A stretch of 64,000 nt of DNA from contig NZ_CP061497.1 in the NCBI RefSeq assembly GCF_014678725.1, forward strand, positions 868,001-932,000, in the 5' to 3' direction. The position numbers and the translations under genes are program-made. The stretch comes from Thermomonas sp. XSG. Its GTDB lineage: Bacteria; Pseudomonadota; Gammaproteobacteria; Xanthomonadales; Xanthomonadaceae. The notes beneath the pieces were generated by a model. That model ran no database searches. It had not been told where the DNA came from and saw only the letters and a list, made by a program, of their open reading frames with translations. Of this stretch, positions 55,976 to 64,000 are shown piece by piece; position 1 is the first letter of the stretch; the number at the start of each line of letters is the position of its first letter.

Positions 55976-56770
55976 TCAAACCGCGACCGGCGCCTTGATC
56001 GCCGGCAGCGGGTCGTAGCCTTCGATGGCGATGTCCTCGAAACGGAAGCCGAAGATGTCTTTCACGTCGGGGTTGAGCTTCAGCGCCGGCAGCGCGCGCG
56101 GCGTGCGCGAGAGCTGCTCGCGCGCCTGCTCGAAGTGGTTGGCGTACAGGTGCGCATCGCCCAGCGTGTGCACGAAATCGCCCACGCCCAGCCCGCAGAC
56201 CTGCGCCACCATGTGGGTCAGCAGCGCGTAGCTGGCGATGTTGAACGGCACGCCAAGGAAGATGTCACCGCTGCGCTGGTACAGCTGGCAGCTCAATTTC
56301 CCGTCCGCCACGTAGAACTGGAACAGGCTGTGGCAGGGCATCAGCGCCATCTTCGGCAGGTCGGCCACGTTCCACGCCGACACGATCAACCGGCGCGAAT
56401 CCGGATTGCGGCGGATCTCGTCCACCACCCAGCGGATCTGGTCGTGGGTCTGGCCATCCGCGCCTTCCCAGCTGCGCCACTGCTTGCCGTAGACCGGGCC
56501 GAGTTCGCCATTGGCATCGGCCCATTCGTCCCAGATCGAAACCTTGTTGTCCTTCAGGTAGGCAATGTTGGTGCTGCCCTGCAGGAACCACAGCAGCTCG
56601 TGGATGATCGAGCGCAGGTGCAATTTCTTGGTGGTCACCAGCGGGAAGCCTTCGCCGAGGGCGAAGCGCATCTGCCAGCCAAACACGCTGCGGGTGCCGG
56701 TGCCGGTGCGGTCGGCCTTGTCGCTGCCGTGCTCCAGCACGTGCCGAAGCAGTTCCAGATACTGGCGCAT
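55976..56770 (-). CDS. thyA: thymidylate synthase
   Basis: ThyA makes dTMP from dUMP using methylene-tetrahydrofolate. The product has 264 residues, the same as E. coli ThyA, with the nucleophile Cys146 in '[14 protein letters not shown]', '[20 protein letters not shown]', '[16 protein letters not shown]' and '[20 protein letters not shown]'. The ATG at 56770 overlaps the lgt stop by one base (TGATG), and an upstream start inside lgt is unlikely. Confidence 0.98.
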   Translation of the reverse strand: MRQYLELLRHVLEHGSDKADRTGTGTRSVFGWQMRFALGEGFPLVTTKKLHLRSIIHELLWFLQGSTNIAYLKDNKVSIWDEWADANGELGPVYGKQWRSWEGADGQTHDQIRWVVDEIRRNPDSRRLIVSAWNVADLPKMALMPCHSLFQFYVADGKLSCQLYQRSGDIFLGVPFNIASYALLTHMVAQVCGLGVGDFVHTLGDAHLYANHFEQAREQLSRTPRALPALKLNPDVKDIFGFRFEDIAIEGYDPLPAIKAPVAV

Positions 56771-57651
56771 CAGCGCGGCTCCGGCTGCAGCGTGGGTGCG
56801 CTGCGCGATCGCCACAGCCAGAACAGGCCCAAAAGGATCAGCGGCGTGCTCAGCACCTGCCCCATCGTCAGCCAGCCGAACGCCAGGTAGCCCAGCTGCG
56901 CGTCCGGTTCGCGCACGAATTCCACCAGGAAGCGGAAGCTGCCGTACAGCAGCGCGAACAGCCCGGCCACCGCGTAGCGCGGACGCGGCCGGCGCGAATA
57001 CCAGACCAGCGCCGCGAACATCACCAGCCCTTCCAGCGTGGCCTGGTACAGCTGGGACGGGTGGCGCGCGAACGTATCCAGGATTCCGCTGTCGAACTGG
57101 GCCCGCAGCGTCGCGGCATCCATCGAGGCGAACGGTTCCGGCAGCGCGTGCGGGAACACCACGCCCCAGCCTTCAAACGCCGTGCCTTGGGTGGGCTTGC
57201 CCCACAACTCGCCGCCGATGTAGTTGCCGAGACGCCCGAAGCCGAGCCCCGCCGGCACCAGCGGGGCAACGAAATCGACCGTGTCGAAGAAGTGCAGCCG
57301 CTGCCGGCGCGACCACCATGCACCCGCGACCAGCACGCCCAGCAGGCCACCGTGGAAGCTCATCCCGCCTTCCCACACCTTGAACAGCATCAGCGGGTCC
57401 CGCAGGAATGTGCCGAAGTCGTAGAACAGCACGTAGCCGATGCGCCCACCCAGGACCACGCCCAGCATGGCGTAGAACATCAGGTCGCCGAAGCCGTTGT
57501 CGTCGACCCCGGGCAGACGGCCGGCGCGCACGCGGCGACGGCCCAGCCACCAGGCCACCCCGAAGCCGAGCAGGTACATCAGCCCGTACCAGTGAATCTT
57601 CAGCGGCCCCAGCGCAACGGCGACGGGATCGATCTGGTGCAGGATGGGCAT
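56770..57651 (-). CDS. lgt: prolipoprotein diacylglyceryl transferase
   Basis: Lgt attaches diacylglycerol to the lipobox Cys of prolipoproteins in the inner membrane. The 293-residue protein has seven membrane helices, the essential '[16 protein letters not shown]' His/Gly motif, and the Lgt signature '[20 protein letters not shown]' with the key Arg, plus '[13 protein letters not shown]'. The order lgt-thyA-folA is conserved in gammaproteobacteria. Confidence 0.97.
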   Translation of the reverse strand: MPILHQIDPVAVALGPLKIHWYGLMYLLGFGVAWWLGRRRVRAGRLPGVDDNGFGDLMFYAMLGVVLGGRIGYVLFYDFGTFLRDPLMLFKVWEGGMSFHGGLLGVLVAGAWWSRRQRLHFFDTVDFVAPLVPAGLGFGRLGNYIGGELWGKPTQGTAFEGWGVVFPHALPEPFASMDAATLRAQFDSGILDTFARHPSQLYQATLEGLVMFAALVWYSRRPRPRYAVAGLFALLYGSFRFLVEFVREPDAQLGYLAFGWLTMGQVLSTPLILLGLFWLWRSRSAPTLQPEPR

Positions 57652-57689
57652 GCGGCTGCGGCTCCGGAAGGGCGGTCAGTTCGGGACGG

Positions 57690-58439
57690 TTACCACTCGC
57701 CTGCGCCAGGCACCCTGTGCGCGACCGCCTTGCGGCGCATCAGCAGGTTCAGCCACTCCACCAGCACGGAGAAGCCCATCGCGAAGTAGATGTAGGGCTT
57801 CGGCACGTGCACCTCGAAGCCATCCAGGATCAGCACTGCGCCGACCAGCAGGATGAAGGTCAGCGCCAGCATCTTCACGGTCGGGTTTTCGTCGATGAAG
57901 CGGCCCAGCGGATTGGCCGCCAGCAGCATGATCGCCACCGCGGTGAGGATCGCGAACACCATGATCGGGATGTGTTCGGCAATCCCGACGGCGGTGATCA
58001 CCGAGTCCAGCGAGAACACGATGTCGATCACCGCGATCTGCGCGATCACCAGCCCGAACACCGCCGAGGCCTTGGTGGTGCGCGGATCTTCGTCCTCGCC
58101 GCCGGTGATCATGTCACGGACTTCCTGCAGGCCCTTCACCAGCAGGAAGGCGCCGCCGAGGATCAGCACCAGGTCACGGATCGAGATCCCTTGCCCGAAC
58201 AGCGCGAACAGGTCCTGCGACATCCGCGCCAGATGCGCCAGGGTCACGAGCAGCAGGATCCGGGTAATGCAGGCCACCGCGATGCCCAGCTTGCGCGCGA
58301 ACGGCTTGCGGTGCTCGGGCAGGCGGCTCACCGCGATGGAGATGAACACCAGGTTGTCGATACCCAGCACGATTTCCAGGGCGCTCAGCGTCACCAAGGT
58401 GAGCCAGGCGTCCGGAGATGCGAGAAAACTCAGGTCCAT
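57690..58439 (-). CDS. TerC-family membrane protein
   Basis: A 249-residue membrane protein with seven to eight helices of the TerC/YoaE/YgdQ type: 'LVTLSALEIVLGIDNLVFIS' with the conserved Asp, 'IAQIAVIDIVFSLDSVITAV' with a second conserved Asp pair, and 'HVPKPYIYFAMGFSVLVEWL' at the C-terminus. Members are linked to metal (Mn) export or tellurite resistance. The specific ion here is not shown. Confidence 0.92.
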   Translation of the reverse strand: MDLSFLASPDAWLTLVTLSALEIVLGIDNLVFISIAVSRLPEHRKPFARKLGIAVACITRILLLVTLAHLARMSQDLFALFGQGISIRDLVLILGGAFLLVKGLQEVRDMITGGEDEDPRTTKASAVFGLVIAQIAVIDIVFSLDSVITAVGIAEHIPIMVFAILTAVAIMLLAANPLGRFIDENPTVKMLALTFILLVGAVLILDGFEVHVPKPYIYFAMGFSVLVEWLNLLMRRKAVAHRVPGAGEW

Positions 58440-58471
58440 TCTTTACTCTTCATGTCGCGCGGGAGCGCGGT

Positions 58472-58852
58472 TTACAGATAGCGCGGCAACAGCAGCAGCG
58501 CCCACACCAGTACCACGTTGATCATCAGCACGAACACCGCGGCGGAGCCCATGTCCTTGGCCCGGCCGGCGAGCTCGTGCCGTTCGGAGCTGAAGCGTTC
58601 GATCACCGCTTCCATCGACGAGTTCATCAGTTCCATCGCCAGCACCAGCAGGCAGCTGCCGATCAGCAGCACCTGCTCCACCGGTGTGGCGCCCAGCCAC
58701 CAGCCCAGTGGGCCGAGCACGGCGAACAGGCAGACTTCCAGGCGGAACGAGGATTCGTGCAGCCAGGCGGCGCGCAGGCCGAGCAGCGACCAGCGGGTGG
58801 CGCGCAGCACCCCGGCGGGGCCGCGCGGCAGGTGTCCATAGAGGTCAGCCAT
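58472..58852 (-). CDS. dgkA: diacylglycerol kinase
   Basis: DgkA recycles diacylglycerol to phosphatidic acid in the inner membrane. The 126-residue protein has three membrane helices and the catalytic 'LAMELMNSSMEAVIERFSSE' followed by 'LAGRAKDMGSAAVFVLMINV'. The N-terminal amphipathic stretch 'RATRWSLLGLRAAWLHESSF' is typical. The ATG at 58852 gives nearly the E. coli length (122). Confidence 0.95.
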   Translation of the reverse strand: MADLYGHLPRGPAGVLRATRWSLLGLRAAWLHESSFRLEVCLFAVLGPLGWWLGATPVEQVLLIGSCLLVLAMELMNSSMEAVIERFSSERHELAGRAKDMGSAAVFVLMINVVLVWALLLLPRYL

Positions 58853-59023
58853 GTCGGGGCACCCGGGCACTGGCAGGCATGGCAGGAAGGCGGGCTGGCA
58901 TCGGGCTGCGGACGTCGACGGTCGAATTGGCCATTTTGCCACAGGCCCCGCTTCGGGCTTCGTTAATCGACGCCCGCCCGGCCCCGCCGGTCGCAAGGGC
59001 CGCAAGCCCGGGGGGTCGCACAG

Positions 59024-59050
59024 GCCTCTTTCCGCCTGGCGGAAAGAGGC
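59024..59050 (-). terminator. 13-bp inverted repeat after the MacAB-type operon
   Basis: Bases 59024-59036 and 59038-59050 are exact reverse complements with one base between. It lies 10 bases after the permease stop on the minus strand. The stem is strong, but no T tract follows, so it may protect the 3' end or cause Rho-assisted termination. The remaining spacer to dgkA (58853-59023) is GC-rich with nothing else I can name. Confidence 0.55.
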
Positions 59051-59060
59051 GCCGCCAGTG

Positions 59061-60299
59061 CTACTGCGCGCGCAGCGCCTCGATCGGATCCAGCAGCGAC
59101 GCCTTGCGCGCCGGGTAATAGCCGAAGAACAGCCCCGTGCTGATCGAGAACGCCGCCGCCAGCAGCACCACCTTGGCATTCAATTCCACCGGCAGGTTGC
59201 CGAACTTTCCGACCAGCAGCGCGCCGACCACGCCTATCCCGATCCCGATCACCCCGCCGATCAGCGAAATCAGCATCGCCTCGGCCAGGAACTGGCGGCG
59301 CACGTCGCGCGGCCCCGCCCCCACCGCCATGCGCAGGCCGATTTCCTTGATCCGCTCGGTGACCGACACCAGCATGATGTTCATGATGCCGATGCCGCCG
59401 ATGATCAGGCAGATGCCGGCGACCGCACCCAGCAGCTTGGACATCAGGTTGGTGGTGGCGGTGCGGGTGGCGACGATCTGGCTGATGTTGCGCACCGCGA
59501 AGTCGTCGTCGGCGCCGGGCTCGATCTTGTGGCGCTGGCGCAGCAGGCCCTCGATCTCGGCCTGCGCGCTGGCCAGGTTGCGCGGGTCGTCGACGCCGAC
59601 CGCAATGCTCTGCACCGCGCCCGGCGGCATGCCCTGTGCGCTCGACAGCCGGCGCCGCGCGGCTTCCAGCGGCACGACGACGATGTCGTCCTGGTCCTGA
59701 CCGAAACCGCCTTGGCCCTTCGAGCCCAGCACGCCCACCACGGTGAACGGCACCCGGCCCAGCCGCACGGTCTGCCCGATGCCATCCTCGTCGTCGCCGA
59801 ACAGCGCCTTGCGCACGGTCTCGCCGAGGATCACCGGCTTGGCGCCGCCGCCGTAATCGCCCGCGTCGAATCCCTGCCCCTTGGCGACCTGCCAGTCGTT
59901 GATCGCGAACCAGTCCGCCTGCACGCCCTGCCACTGGGTGGAGGCGTTGTTCTCGGCGAACACCACCTGGGTGCCCCCGCGCAGCGACCCGGCGACGTAC
60001 TGCACGCTCGGCACCTCGCCGCGGATGGCCTCCACGTCGCCTTCGCTCAGGCTCCAGCGGCTGCCCTGCGCCATGCGCGCGCCACCCGCGCCCATGCCGC
60101 CGGCGCTGCCGATGTCGAGCCGCTGCGAACCCAGCCCGGACACCATCTTGTCGATCTCGGCCTGGGTGCCCTGGCCGATCGACACCATCACGATCACCGC
60201 GGCGATGCCGATGATGACGCCCAGCGAAGTCAGTGCGCTGCGCATCCAGTTGCCGCGCAGGGCGAAGAACGCGGTGCGCAGGATGTCGAGAAAACTCAT
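59061..60299 (-). CDS. MacB-type ABC transporter permease
   Basis: A 412-residue FtsX/MacB-like permease: one membrane helix near the N-terminus ('LTSLGVIIGIAAVIVMVSIG'), a large periplasmic MacB_PCD domain (about residues 45-260), and three C-terminal helices with 'RIKEIGLRMAVGAGPRDVRR' before them. Unlike E. coli MacB, the ATPase is a separate protein encoded by the preceding gene. It overlaps that gene by 4 bases. The substrate is unknown. Confidence 0.93.
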   Translation of the reverse strand: MSFLDILRTAFFALRGNWMRSALTSLGVIIGIAAVIVMVSIGQGTQAEIDKMVSGLGSQRLDIGSAGGMGAGGARMAQGSRWSLSEGDVEAIRGEVPSVQYVAGSLRGGTQVVFAENNASTQWQGVQADWFAINDWQVAKGQGFDAGDYGGGAKPVILGETVRKALFGDDEDGIGQTVRLGRVPFTVVGVLGSKGQGGFGQDQDDIVVVPLEAARRRLSSAQGMPPGAVQSIAVGVDDPRNLASAQAEIEGLLRQRHKIEPGADDDFAVRNISQIVATRTATTNLMSKLLGAVAGICLIIGGIGIMNIMLVSVTERIKEIGLRMAVGAGPRDVRRQFLAEAMLISLIGGVIGIGIGVVGALLVGKFGNLPVELNAKVVLLAAAFSISTGLFFGYYPARKASLLDPIEALRAQ

Positions 60300-61006
60300 G
60301 CGGCCTCCGCTGCGGCCTGCTCGTGCAGCTCGCCGTCGCGCATCACGTAGGTGCGGTCGGCGTGGGCGGCAACATGGGCATCGTGGGTGATCAGGATGAC
60401 GGTGTGGCCGTCGTCGCGCAGGCGCTTGAACAGCGCCAGGATCTCCTCGCCAGTCTTGCTGTCCAGCGCACCGGTGGGTTCGTCGGCCAGCAGGATCGGC
60501 GGCTGGTTGACCAGCGCGCGGGCGATCGCCACGCGCTGCTGCTGGCCGCCGGACAGCTCGTTGGGGAAATGCGCGGCGCGCGCGCCCAGGCCCACCGCCT
60601 CCAGCGCCGCCACGGCGCGGCGTCGGCGCTCGGCAGGCGGGATCTGCGCATAGCCCATCGGCATCGCCACGTTATCGGTGGCGTTCATCCGCGGCAGCAG
60701 GTGGAAGCCCTGGAACACGAATCCGATCTTGTCGCGGCGCAGCGTCGCCAGCGCCTCGGCGTCCAGCGTCGCCACGTCCACCCCGTCGCACTCATAGGAC
60801 CCGCTGGTGGGCGTGTCCAGGCAGCCGATCAGGTTCATCAGGGTGGACTTGCCGGAGCCGGACGGCCCCATGATCGCGACGAACTCGCCGCGGTCGATGC
60901 GCATGTCCACTCCGCGCAGCGCCACCACTTCGGCCTCGGTGCCGGCCGAGTACACCTTGCCCAGGCCATGGGTGAGGATGACCGGGACCGCATCCGTGGC
61001 CACCAT
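60296..61006 (-). CDS. MacB/LolD-type ABC transporter ATP-binding protein
   Basis: A 236-residue ABC ATPase: Walker A 'AIMGPSGSGKSTLMNLIG', Q-loop 'IGFVFQGFHLLPRMNATDNV', signature 'NELSGGQQQRVAIARALV', Walker B 'ILLADEPTGALDSKT' and H-loop 'VILITHDAHVAAHADR'. It energises the FtsX-like permease that follows. The ATG at 61006 forms TGATG with the adaptor stop. Confidence 0.95.
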   Translation of the reverse strand: MVATDAVPVILTHGLGKVYSAGTEAEVVALRGVDMRIDRGEFVAIMGPSGSGKSTLMNLIGCLDTPTSGSYECDGVDVATLDAEALATLRRDKIGFVFQGFHLLPRMNATDNVAMPMGYAQIPPAERRRRAVAALEAVGLGARAAHFPNELSGGQQQRVAIARALVNQPPILLADEPTGALDSKTGEEILALFKRLRDDGHTVILITHDAHVAAHADRTYVMRDGELHEQAAAEAA

Positions 61007-62577
61007 CACTTGGTCTCCGCCGCCGAACGCTCGCCGGAGATGATCAGATCGCCTTCCTTGATGTCGCGGCCGGAGATCTCGGTGCTGCTGCCGTCGCTGG
61101 CGCCGACCTTGAGCATCACCGGCTGCGGCTTGCCGCCAACCAGCTTGTACGCCAGCACGCGCTTGGCGCTGAGCTGGGCCTCCAGGCCGGCATTCCATTT
61201 GCCGCGCTGGGCATCGTCGAGGGTGGATACGAACGCCCCGAACTGCTGGTTCAGGCGGTCGCGCATGCGCGCGCGCATCTGCGCCAGCATTGCCGGGTTG
61301 GCGCCGCCGTTGCCGCCGCCCATGCGCATTCCGCCACCGCCGAACAGCCGGTTGCCGCCCTGCTGCTGGCCCGACGCGCCCTGCTGCGCCTGCGCCTGCG
61401 CCATGCGCTCGGCCTGGCGCTTCTGCATTTCTTCCAGCGCAGTGTCGAACGCGGCCTTCTGCTGGGGGTTCAAGTCCAGCGAGCCGGCCAGCGCCTGCAG
61501 GTCCTCGCCCATGCCCGGACCGCGGTTGGCGCCATTGCTGCCGCTACCGCCGGCAGGCCCGCCCTGCACCTGCAGTTCGGCCAGCGGCGAACCTTCGGCC
61601 GGCTTGAAGCGCAATGCGGCGTTGCCGATCCGCAGCACGCCTTCGCGCTTGCTGACCTCGATCTCCGCGTTCACTGTCAGGCCCGGCAGCAGGGTGCCAT
61701 CGCTGTTGTCCACGGTCACCACCACCGGGTAGGTGACCACGTTGTTGGTGGTGGTGGCGGCCAGCCGCACCTGCTCCACCACGCCCTTGAAGCGGCGGTC
61801 GGGGAAGGCGTCGGCGGTGAAGCCAACGATCTGGCCGGTGCGAACCTGGCCGATGTCGGATTCGTCGACGGCCAGCTCGATCTTCATCTTCGACAGGTCT
61901 TCGGCGATGGTGAACAGCTCCGGCGCCGAGAAGCTGGCGGCCACGGTCTGACCCGGCTCGATCTTGCGGGTCAGCACCACGCCATCGACGGGCGAGCGGA
62001 TCACCGCACGGTCGATGTTGACCTGGGTGTTCTTCAGCGACGCGGTCTGCTGGCGGATCTGCGCCTGCGCGGCGTTGACCTGGGCGCGGGCCTGGTCCAG
62101 CGCGGCGCGGGAAAGATCCAGGTCGCTGCGCGCGATCAGCTTCTGCGCCGACAGCGACTGCTTGCGTTCGAAGTCCAGGGTCGCGTTGTGCAGGCTGGCC
62201 TGCGCCTGCCGCAGCTGCGCCTGCGCGTTGGCGATCTGCGCGTTGCCCTGCTCCAGCTGGGCCTGGTAGGTGGATGGATCGATCCGCGCCAGCACGTCGC
62301 CCTTCTTCACCGGCGAATTGAAGTCCACCAGGATCTCGGTGACCTGGCCGGAAATCTGGCTGCCCACGGTGACGGTGGTGATGGCGCTGAGGGTGCCGGT
62401 GGCCGAGATCGCCACCCGGATGTCGCCACGCTGGACGGTCTCGGTCCTGTAACCACCGGCCTCATCCGCAGCGCCGCGTTTACTCCAGAAATACCAGCCT
62501 GCGGCCAGCACTGCGATGGCGGCAACGGCCAGGCCGGCCTTGGGGAAGGTGTTGCGGGAACGACGGGGCTGGCTCAT
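61006..62577 (-). CDS. MacA-type periplasmic adaptor (HlyD/RND family) with a long insert
   Basis: A 523-residue membrane-fusion protein: N-terminal membrane anchor (about 14-32), lipoyl halves ('TVTVGSQISGQVTEILVDFN' and 'IRSPVDGVVLTRKIEPGQTV') around a coiled hairpin rich in Gln/Ala, then beta-barrel and MacA-type domains. Usual MacA proteins have about 370-400 residues. The extra length is an insert at about residues 333-469 with two helical 'LNPQQKAAF'/'LDDAQRGKWNAGL' stretches flanking a Gly/Met/Gln-rich linker. It is the first gene of the three-gene operon. Confidence 0.92.
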   Translation of the reverse strand: MSQPRRSRNTFPKAGLAVAAIAVLAAGWYFWSKRGAADEAGGYRTETVQRGDIRVAISATGTLSAITTVTVGSQISGQVTEILVDFNSPVKKGDVLARIDPSTYQAQLEQGNAQIANAQAQLRQAQASLHNATLDFERKQSLSAQKLIARSDLDLSRAALDQARAQVNAAQAQIRQQTASLKNTQVNIDRAVIRSPVDGVVLTRKIEPGQTVAASFSAPELFTIAEDLSKMKIELAVDESDIGQVRTGQIVGFTADAFPDRRFKGVVEQVRLAATTTNNVVTYPVVVTVDNSDGTLLPGLTVNAEIEVSKREGVLRIGNAALRFKPAEGSPLAELQVQGGPAGGSGSNGANRGPGMGEDLQALAGSLDLNPQQKAAFDTALEEMQKRQAERMAQAQAQQGASGQQQGGNRLFGGGGMRMGGGNGGANPAMLAQMRARMRDRLNQQFGAFVSTLDDAQRGKWNAGLEAQLSAKRVLAYKLVGGKPQPVMLKVGASDGSSTEISGRDIKEGDLIISGERSAAETK

Positions 62578-62676
62578 GCGGGGCATCGGCAGGGATTGAC
62601 GGGTGGGAACGCACGGATGTGCGTCCGGTTGACAGCCGCGCATCCTAACCGCGCAGCCCCCGCGGCAACCGTGCCT

Positions 62677-63387
62677 TCAGTCCCGGTCGGCCTTCCCGAA
62701 CAGGATGCTGGCCCGCGTCCCTTGCCCCGGCGTGCTGTCCAGCCGCACCGGCCAGCCGCAACGCTGGCCGAGCCGATGGGTAATCGACAGCCCCAGTCCG
62801 GAACCCACGTACTGCTCGCCCTCGCCCCGGTAGAACGGCTCGAACGCGCGTGCCAGCGTGGCCGCGTCCATGCCGATCCCGGAGTCTTCCACCTCCACGC
62901 AGCCTTCCTTGAGCCGCACCACAACACCGCCGGCGTCGGTGAACCGCACCGCGTTCGACAGCAGGTTGCCCAGCATCACCTGCAGGATCCGCGGGGGCGC
63001 ATGCAACACCGGCTCCGCCTCCACTTCCAGATGCAGGGCCAGCTGCTTGTGGCGCAGGATCGGGCGGACCCGATCGACCTCACGCTCCACCACTTCCCGC
63101 ACCACGACATCGTCCACGTCCAGCGGCGCCTGTTCGGAGCGGGCCAGGAACAGCAGTGCATCGATCACGGCTTCCATGCCCGCCACTGCGTCCTGGATAC
63201 GCGCCAATGAACGCCGCGAGGCGGGGGAAAGCCCGTCATCGTGTGCGATCAGGTCGCTCGCTACCCGGATCACCGTCAAGGGCGTACGCAGCTCGTGGCT
63301 GGCGTCACGGGTGAAATCACGCTCGCGCTCCGCCGCCTCCGGTGATGGATTGGCGGCAAAGGGCGGGCGCGGCAGGGCAACGGACAT
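62677..63387 (-). CDS. short soluble sensor histidine kinase
   Basis: A 236-residue kinase with only the catalytic core: HisKA with phospho-acceptor His31 in 'FTRDASHELRTPLTVIRVAS', then HATPase_c with the N box 'LQVMLGNLLSNAVRFTDAGG', G1 'VEVEDSGIGMD' and G2 'GSGLGLSITHRLGQ'. There is no membrane helix, HAMP or sensory domain. The start ATG is 16 bases after the regulator stop, so no longer gene is possible on this reading. It partners the OmpR-type regulator upstream. Confidence 0.9.
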   Translation of the reverse strand: MSVALPRPPFAANPSPEAAERERDFTRDASHELRTPLTVIRVASDLIAHDDGLSPASRRSLARIQDAVAGMEAVIDALLFLARSEQAPLDVDDVVVREVVEREVDRVRPILRHKQLALHLEVEAEPVLHAPPRILQVMLGNLLSNAVRFTDAGGVVVRLKEGCVEVEDSGIGMDAATLARAFEPFYRGEGEQYVGSGLGLSITHRLGQRCGWPVRLDSTPGQGTRASILFGKADRD

Positions 63388-63403
63388 GGGCAGGCTTTCG
63401 GCG

Positions 63404-64000
63404 TCAGTCGGCGAGATCGGCGATCCGATACCCGGCGCTCTGCACGGTATGCAGCAGCGGACGCTCGAACGGCTTGTCCATCACCTTGCGAAGGTTGTAC
63501 AGGTGGCTGCGCAGCGTATCCGAGTCCGGAAGCTCGTCGCCCCAGATCTCGCGCTCGATTTCCTGCCGGCTGACCACCCGCGGCGACTCGCGCATCAGAA
63601 TCGTCAGCAGGCGCAGGGCGATCGGGGACAGCTGCAGCTCGATGCCTCCGCGGGTGGCCCGCAACGACGCCGGATCCAGCACCAGGTCGCCCACCTGCAG
63701 CACTTCCGATCCCACCTGGCGGCGGTCGCGGCGGATCAGCGCATGCAGTCGCGCTTCCAGTTCGCGGATCGCGAACGGCTTGGTCAGGTAGTCGTCAGCG
63801 CCGGACGACAGGCCGGTGAGCTTGTCGTCCAGAGTGTCGCGCGCGGTCAGCATCAGGATCGGGGTTGCCTTGCGGGCGTCACCGCGCAAGCGGCGGCATA
63901 CCTCGATCCCATCTAACCTGGGCAACATCAGATCCAGCACGATGGCGTCGTAGACGTTCTCCGACGCCAGCCGGTAGCCATCCAGGCCGTCCGCCGCGTA
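63404..64000 (-). CDS. OmpR/PhoB-family response regulator (5' end outside window)
   Basis: The frame runs open to the window edge, so the first 25-30 residues are missing. The visible part has the receiver with phospho-acceptor Asp in 'YDAIVLDLMLPRLDGIEV', 'ILMLTARDTLDDKLTGLSSG' with the conserved Thr and 'DDYLTKPFAIRELEARLHAL' with the Lys. A winged-helix DNA-binding domain follows, ending 'LLHTVQSAGYRIADLAD'. It is co-transcribed with the short kinase, and the macAB-type operon downstream on the same strand is a plausible target. Confidence 0.95.
   Translation of the reverse strand, partial: YAADGLDGYRLASENVYDAIVLDLMLPRLDGIEVCRRLRGDARKATPILMLTARDTLDDKLTGLSSGADDYLTKPFAIRELEARLHALIRRDRRQVGSEVLQVGDLVLDPASLRATRGGIELQLSPIALRLLTILMRESPRVVSRQEIEREIWGDELPDSDTLRSHLYNLRKVMDKPFERPLLHTVQSAGYRIADLAD

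Overview
The window is a dense, very GC-rich stretch of a chromosome. Its gene content and order point to a gammaproteobacterium of the Xanthomonadaceae/Lysobacteraceae (Xanthomonas, Lysobacter, Luteimonas or Thermomonas type). The signs are the order tRNA-Tyr/Gly/Thr-tuf-tRNA-Trp-secE-nusG-rplKA, then ychF-pth-rplY-prs-tRNA-Gln-ispE-lolB-TPR running away from hemA-prfA, then lptD-surA-pdxA-rsmA-apaGH and ahpC-ahpF-oxyR. The family placement is an inference from protein sequence and synteny. I see no prophage, insertion sequence, integrase, CRISPR array or rRNA gene. Nearly everything is core or housekeeping, and gene starts commonly overlap the previous stop (ATGA, TGATG or TTGA junctions).

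Layout. 1-11.3 kb (minus strand) is a translation block: rplA, rplK, nusG, secE, tRNA-Trp, tuf, tRNA-Thr, tRNA-Gly, tRNA-Tyr, ychF, pth, rplY, prs, tRNA-Gln, ispE, lolB and a TPR protein. 11.4-15.5 kb (plus) holds hemA, prfA, a GNAT acetyltransferase, a small XRE regulator and ppk2. 15.5-17.6 kb (minus) holds acylphosphatase, a thioredoxin-like lipoprotein and a YihY membrane protein. 17.7-20.7 kb (plus) holds wrbA, a DUF2069 protein, a TPR-sulfotransferase and a one-domain asparaginase-like protein. 20.8-24 kb (minus) holds a large secreted thermolysin-family protease and sufT. 24-29 kb holds the transhydrogenase genes pntAA, pntAB and pntB, which are split by an opposite-strand cassette (ECF sigma factor, probable anti-sigma and a periplasmic DUF3106 protein).

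29-33 kb holds a nitroreductase, a Xni-like exonuclease, a Nudix hydrolase, prolyl iminopeptidase and prmC. 33-38.8 kb (plus) is the peroxide-response cluster ahpC-ahpF-VOC-oxyR with a clear OxyR site, followed by three envelope-type genes including a CapA-like protein. 38.9-46 kb holds an EamA transporter, DUF2007, glnS, a nucleoside deaminase, rlmM and two ubiquinone hydroxylases. 46-55.5 kb (plus) holds a DUF6580 protein, cobalamin adenosyltransferase, a histone-deacetylase-like protein and the outer-membrane biogenesis/rRNA operon lptD-surA-pdxA-csaA-rsmA-apaG-apaH. 55.5-64 kb (minus) holds folA, thyA, lgt, a TerC protein, dgkA, a MacAB-type export system and a two-component system with an unusually short soluble kinase.

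The most interesting pattern is that at least seven genes (the asparaginase-like gene, xni, nudix, prmC, capA, ubiH and apaG) have a -10-like hexamer of the TAnnAT type placed exactly 6 bases before the ATG and no Shine-Dalgarno sequence. This is what leaderless transcripts would look like. Other points worth a second look are the split pnt operon, a MacA adaptor with a long inserted helical/glycine-methionine-rich segment, the sensor-less kinase, ispE whose stop codon lies inside tRNA-Gln, and several intergenic inverted repeats. I did not find a convincing undescribed multi-gene system.
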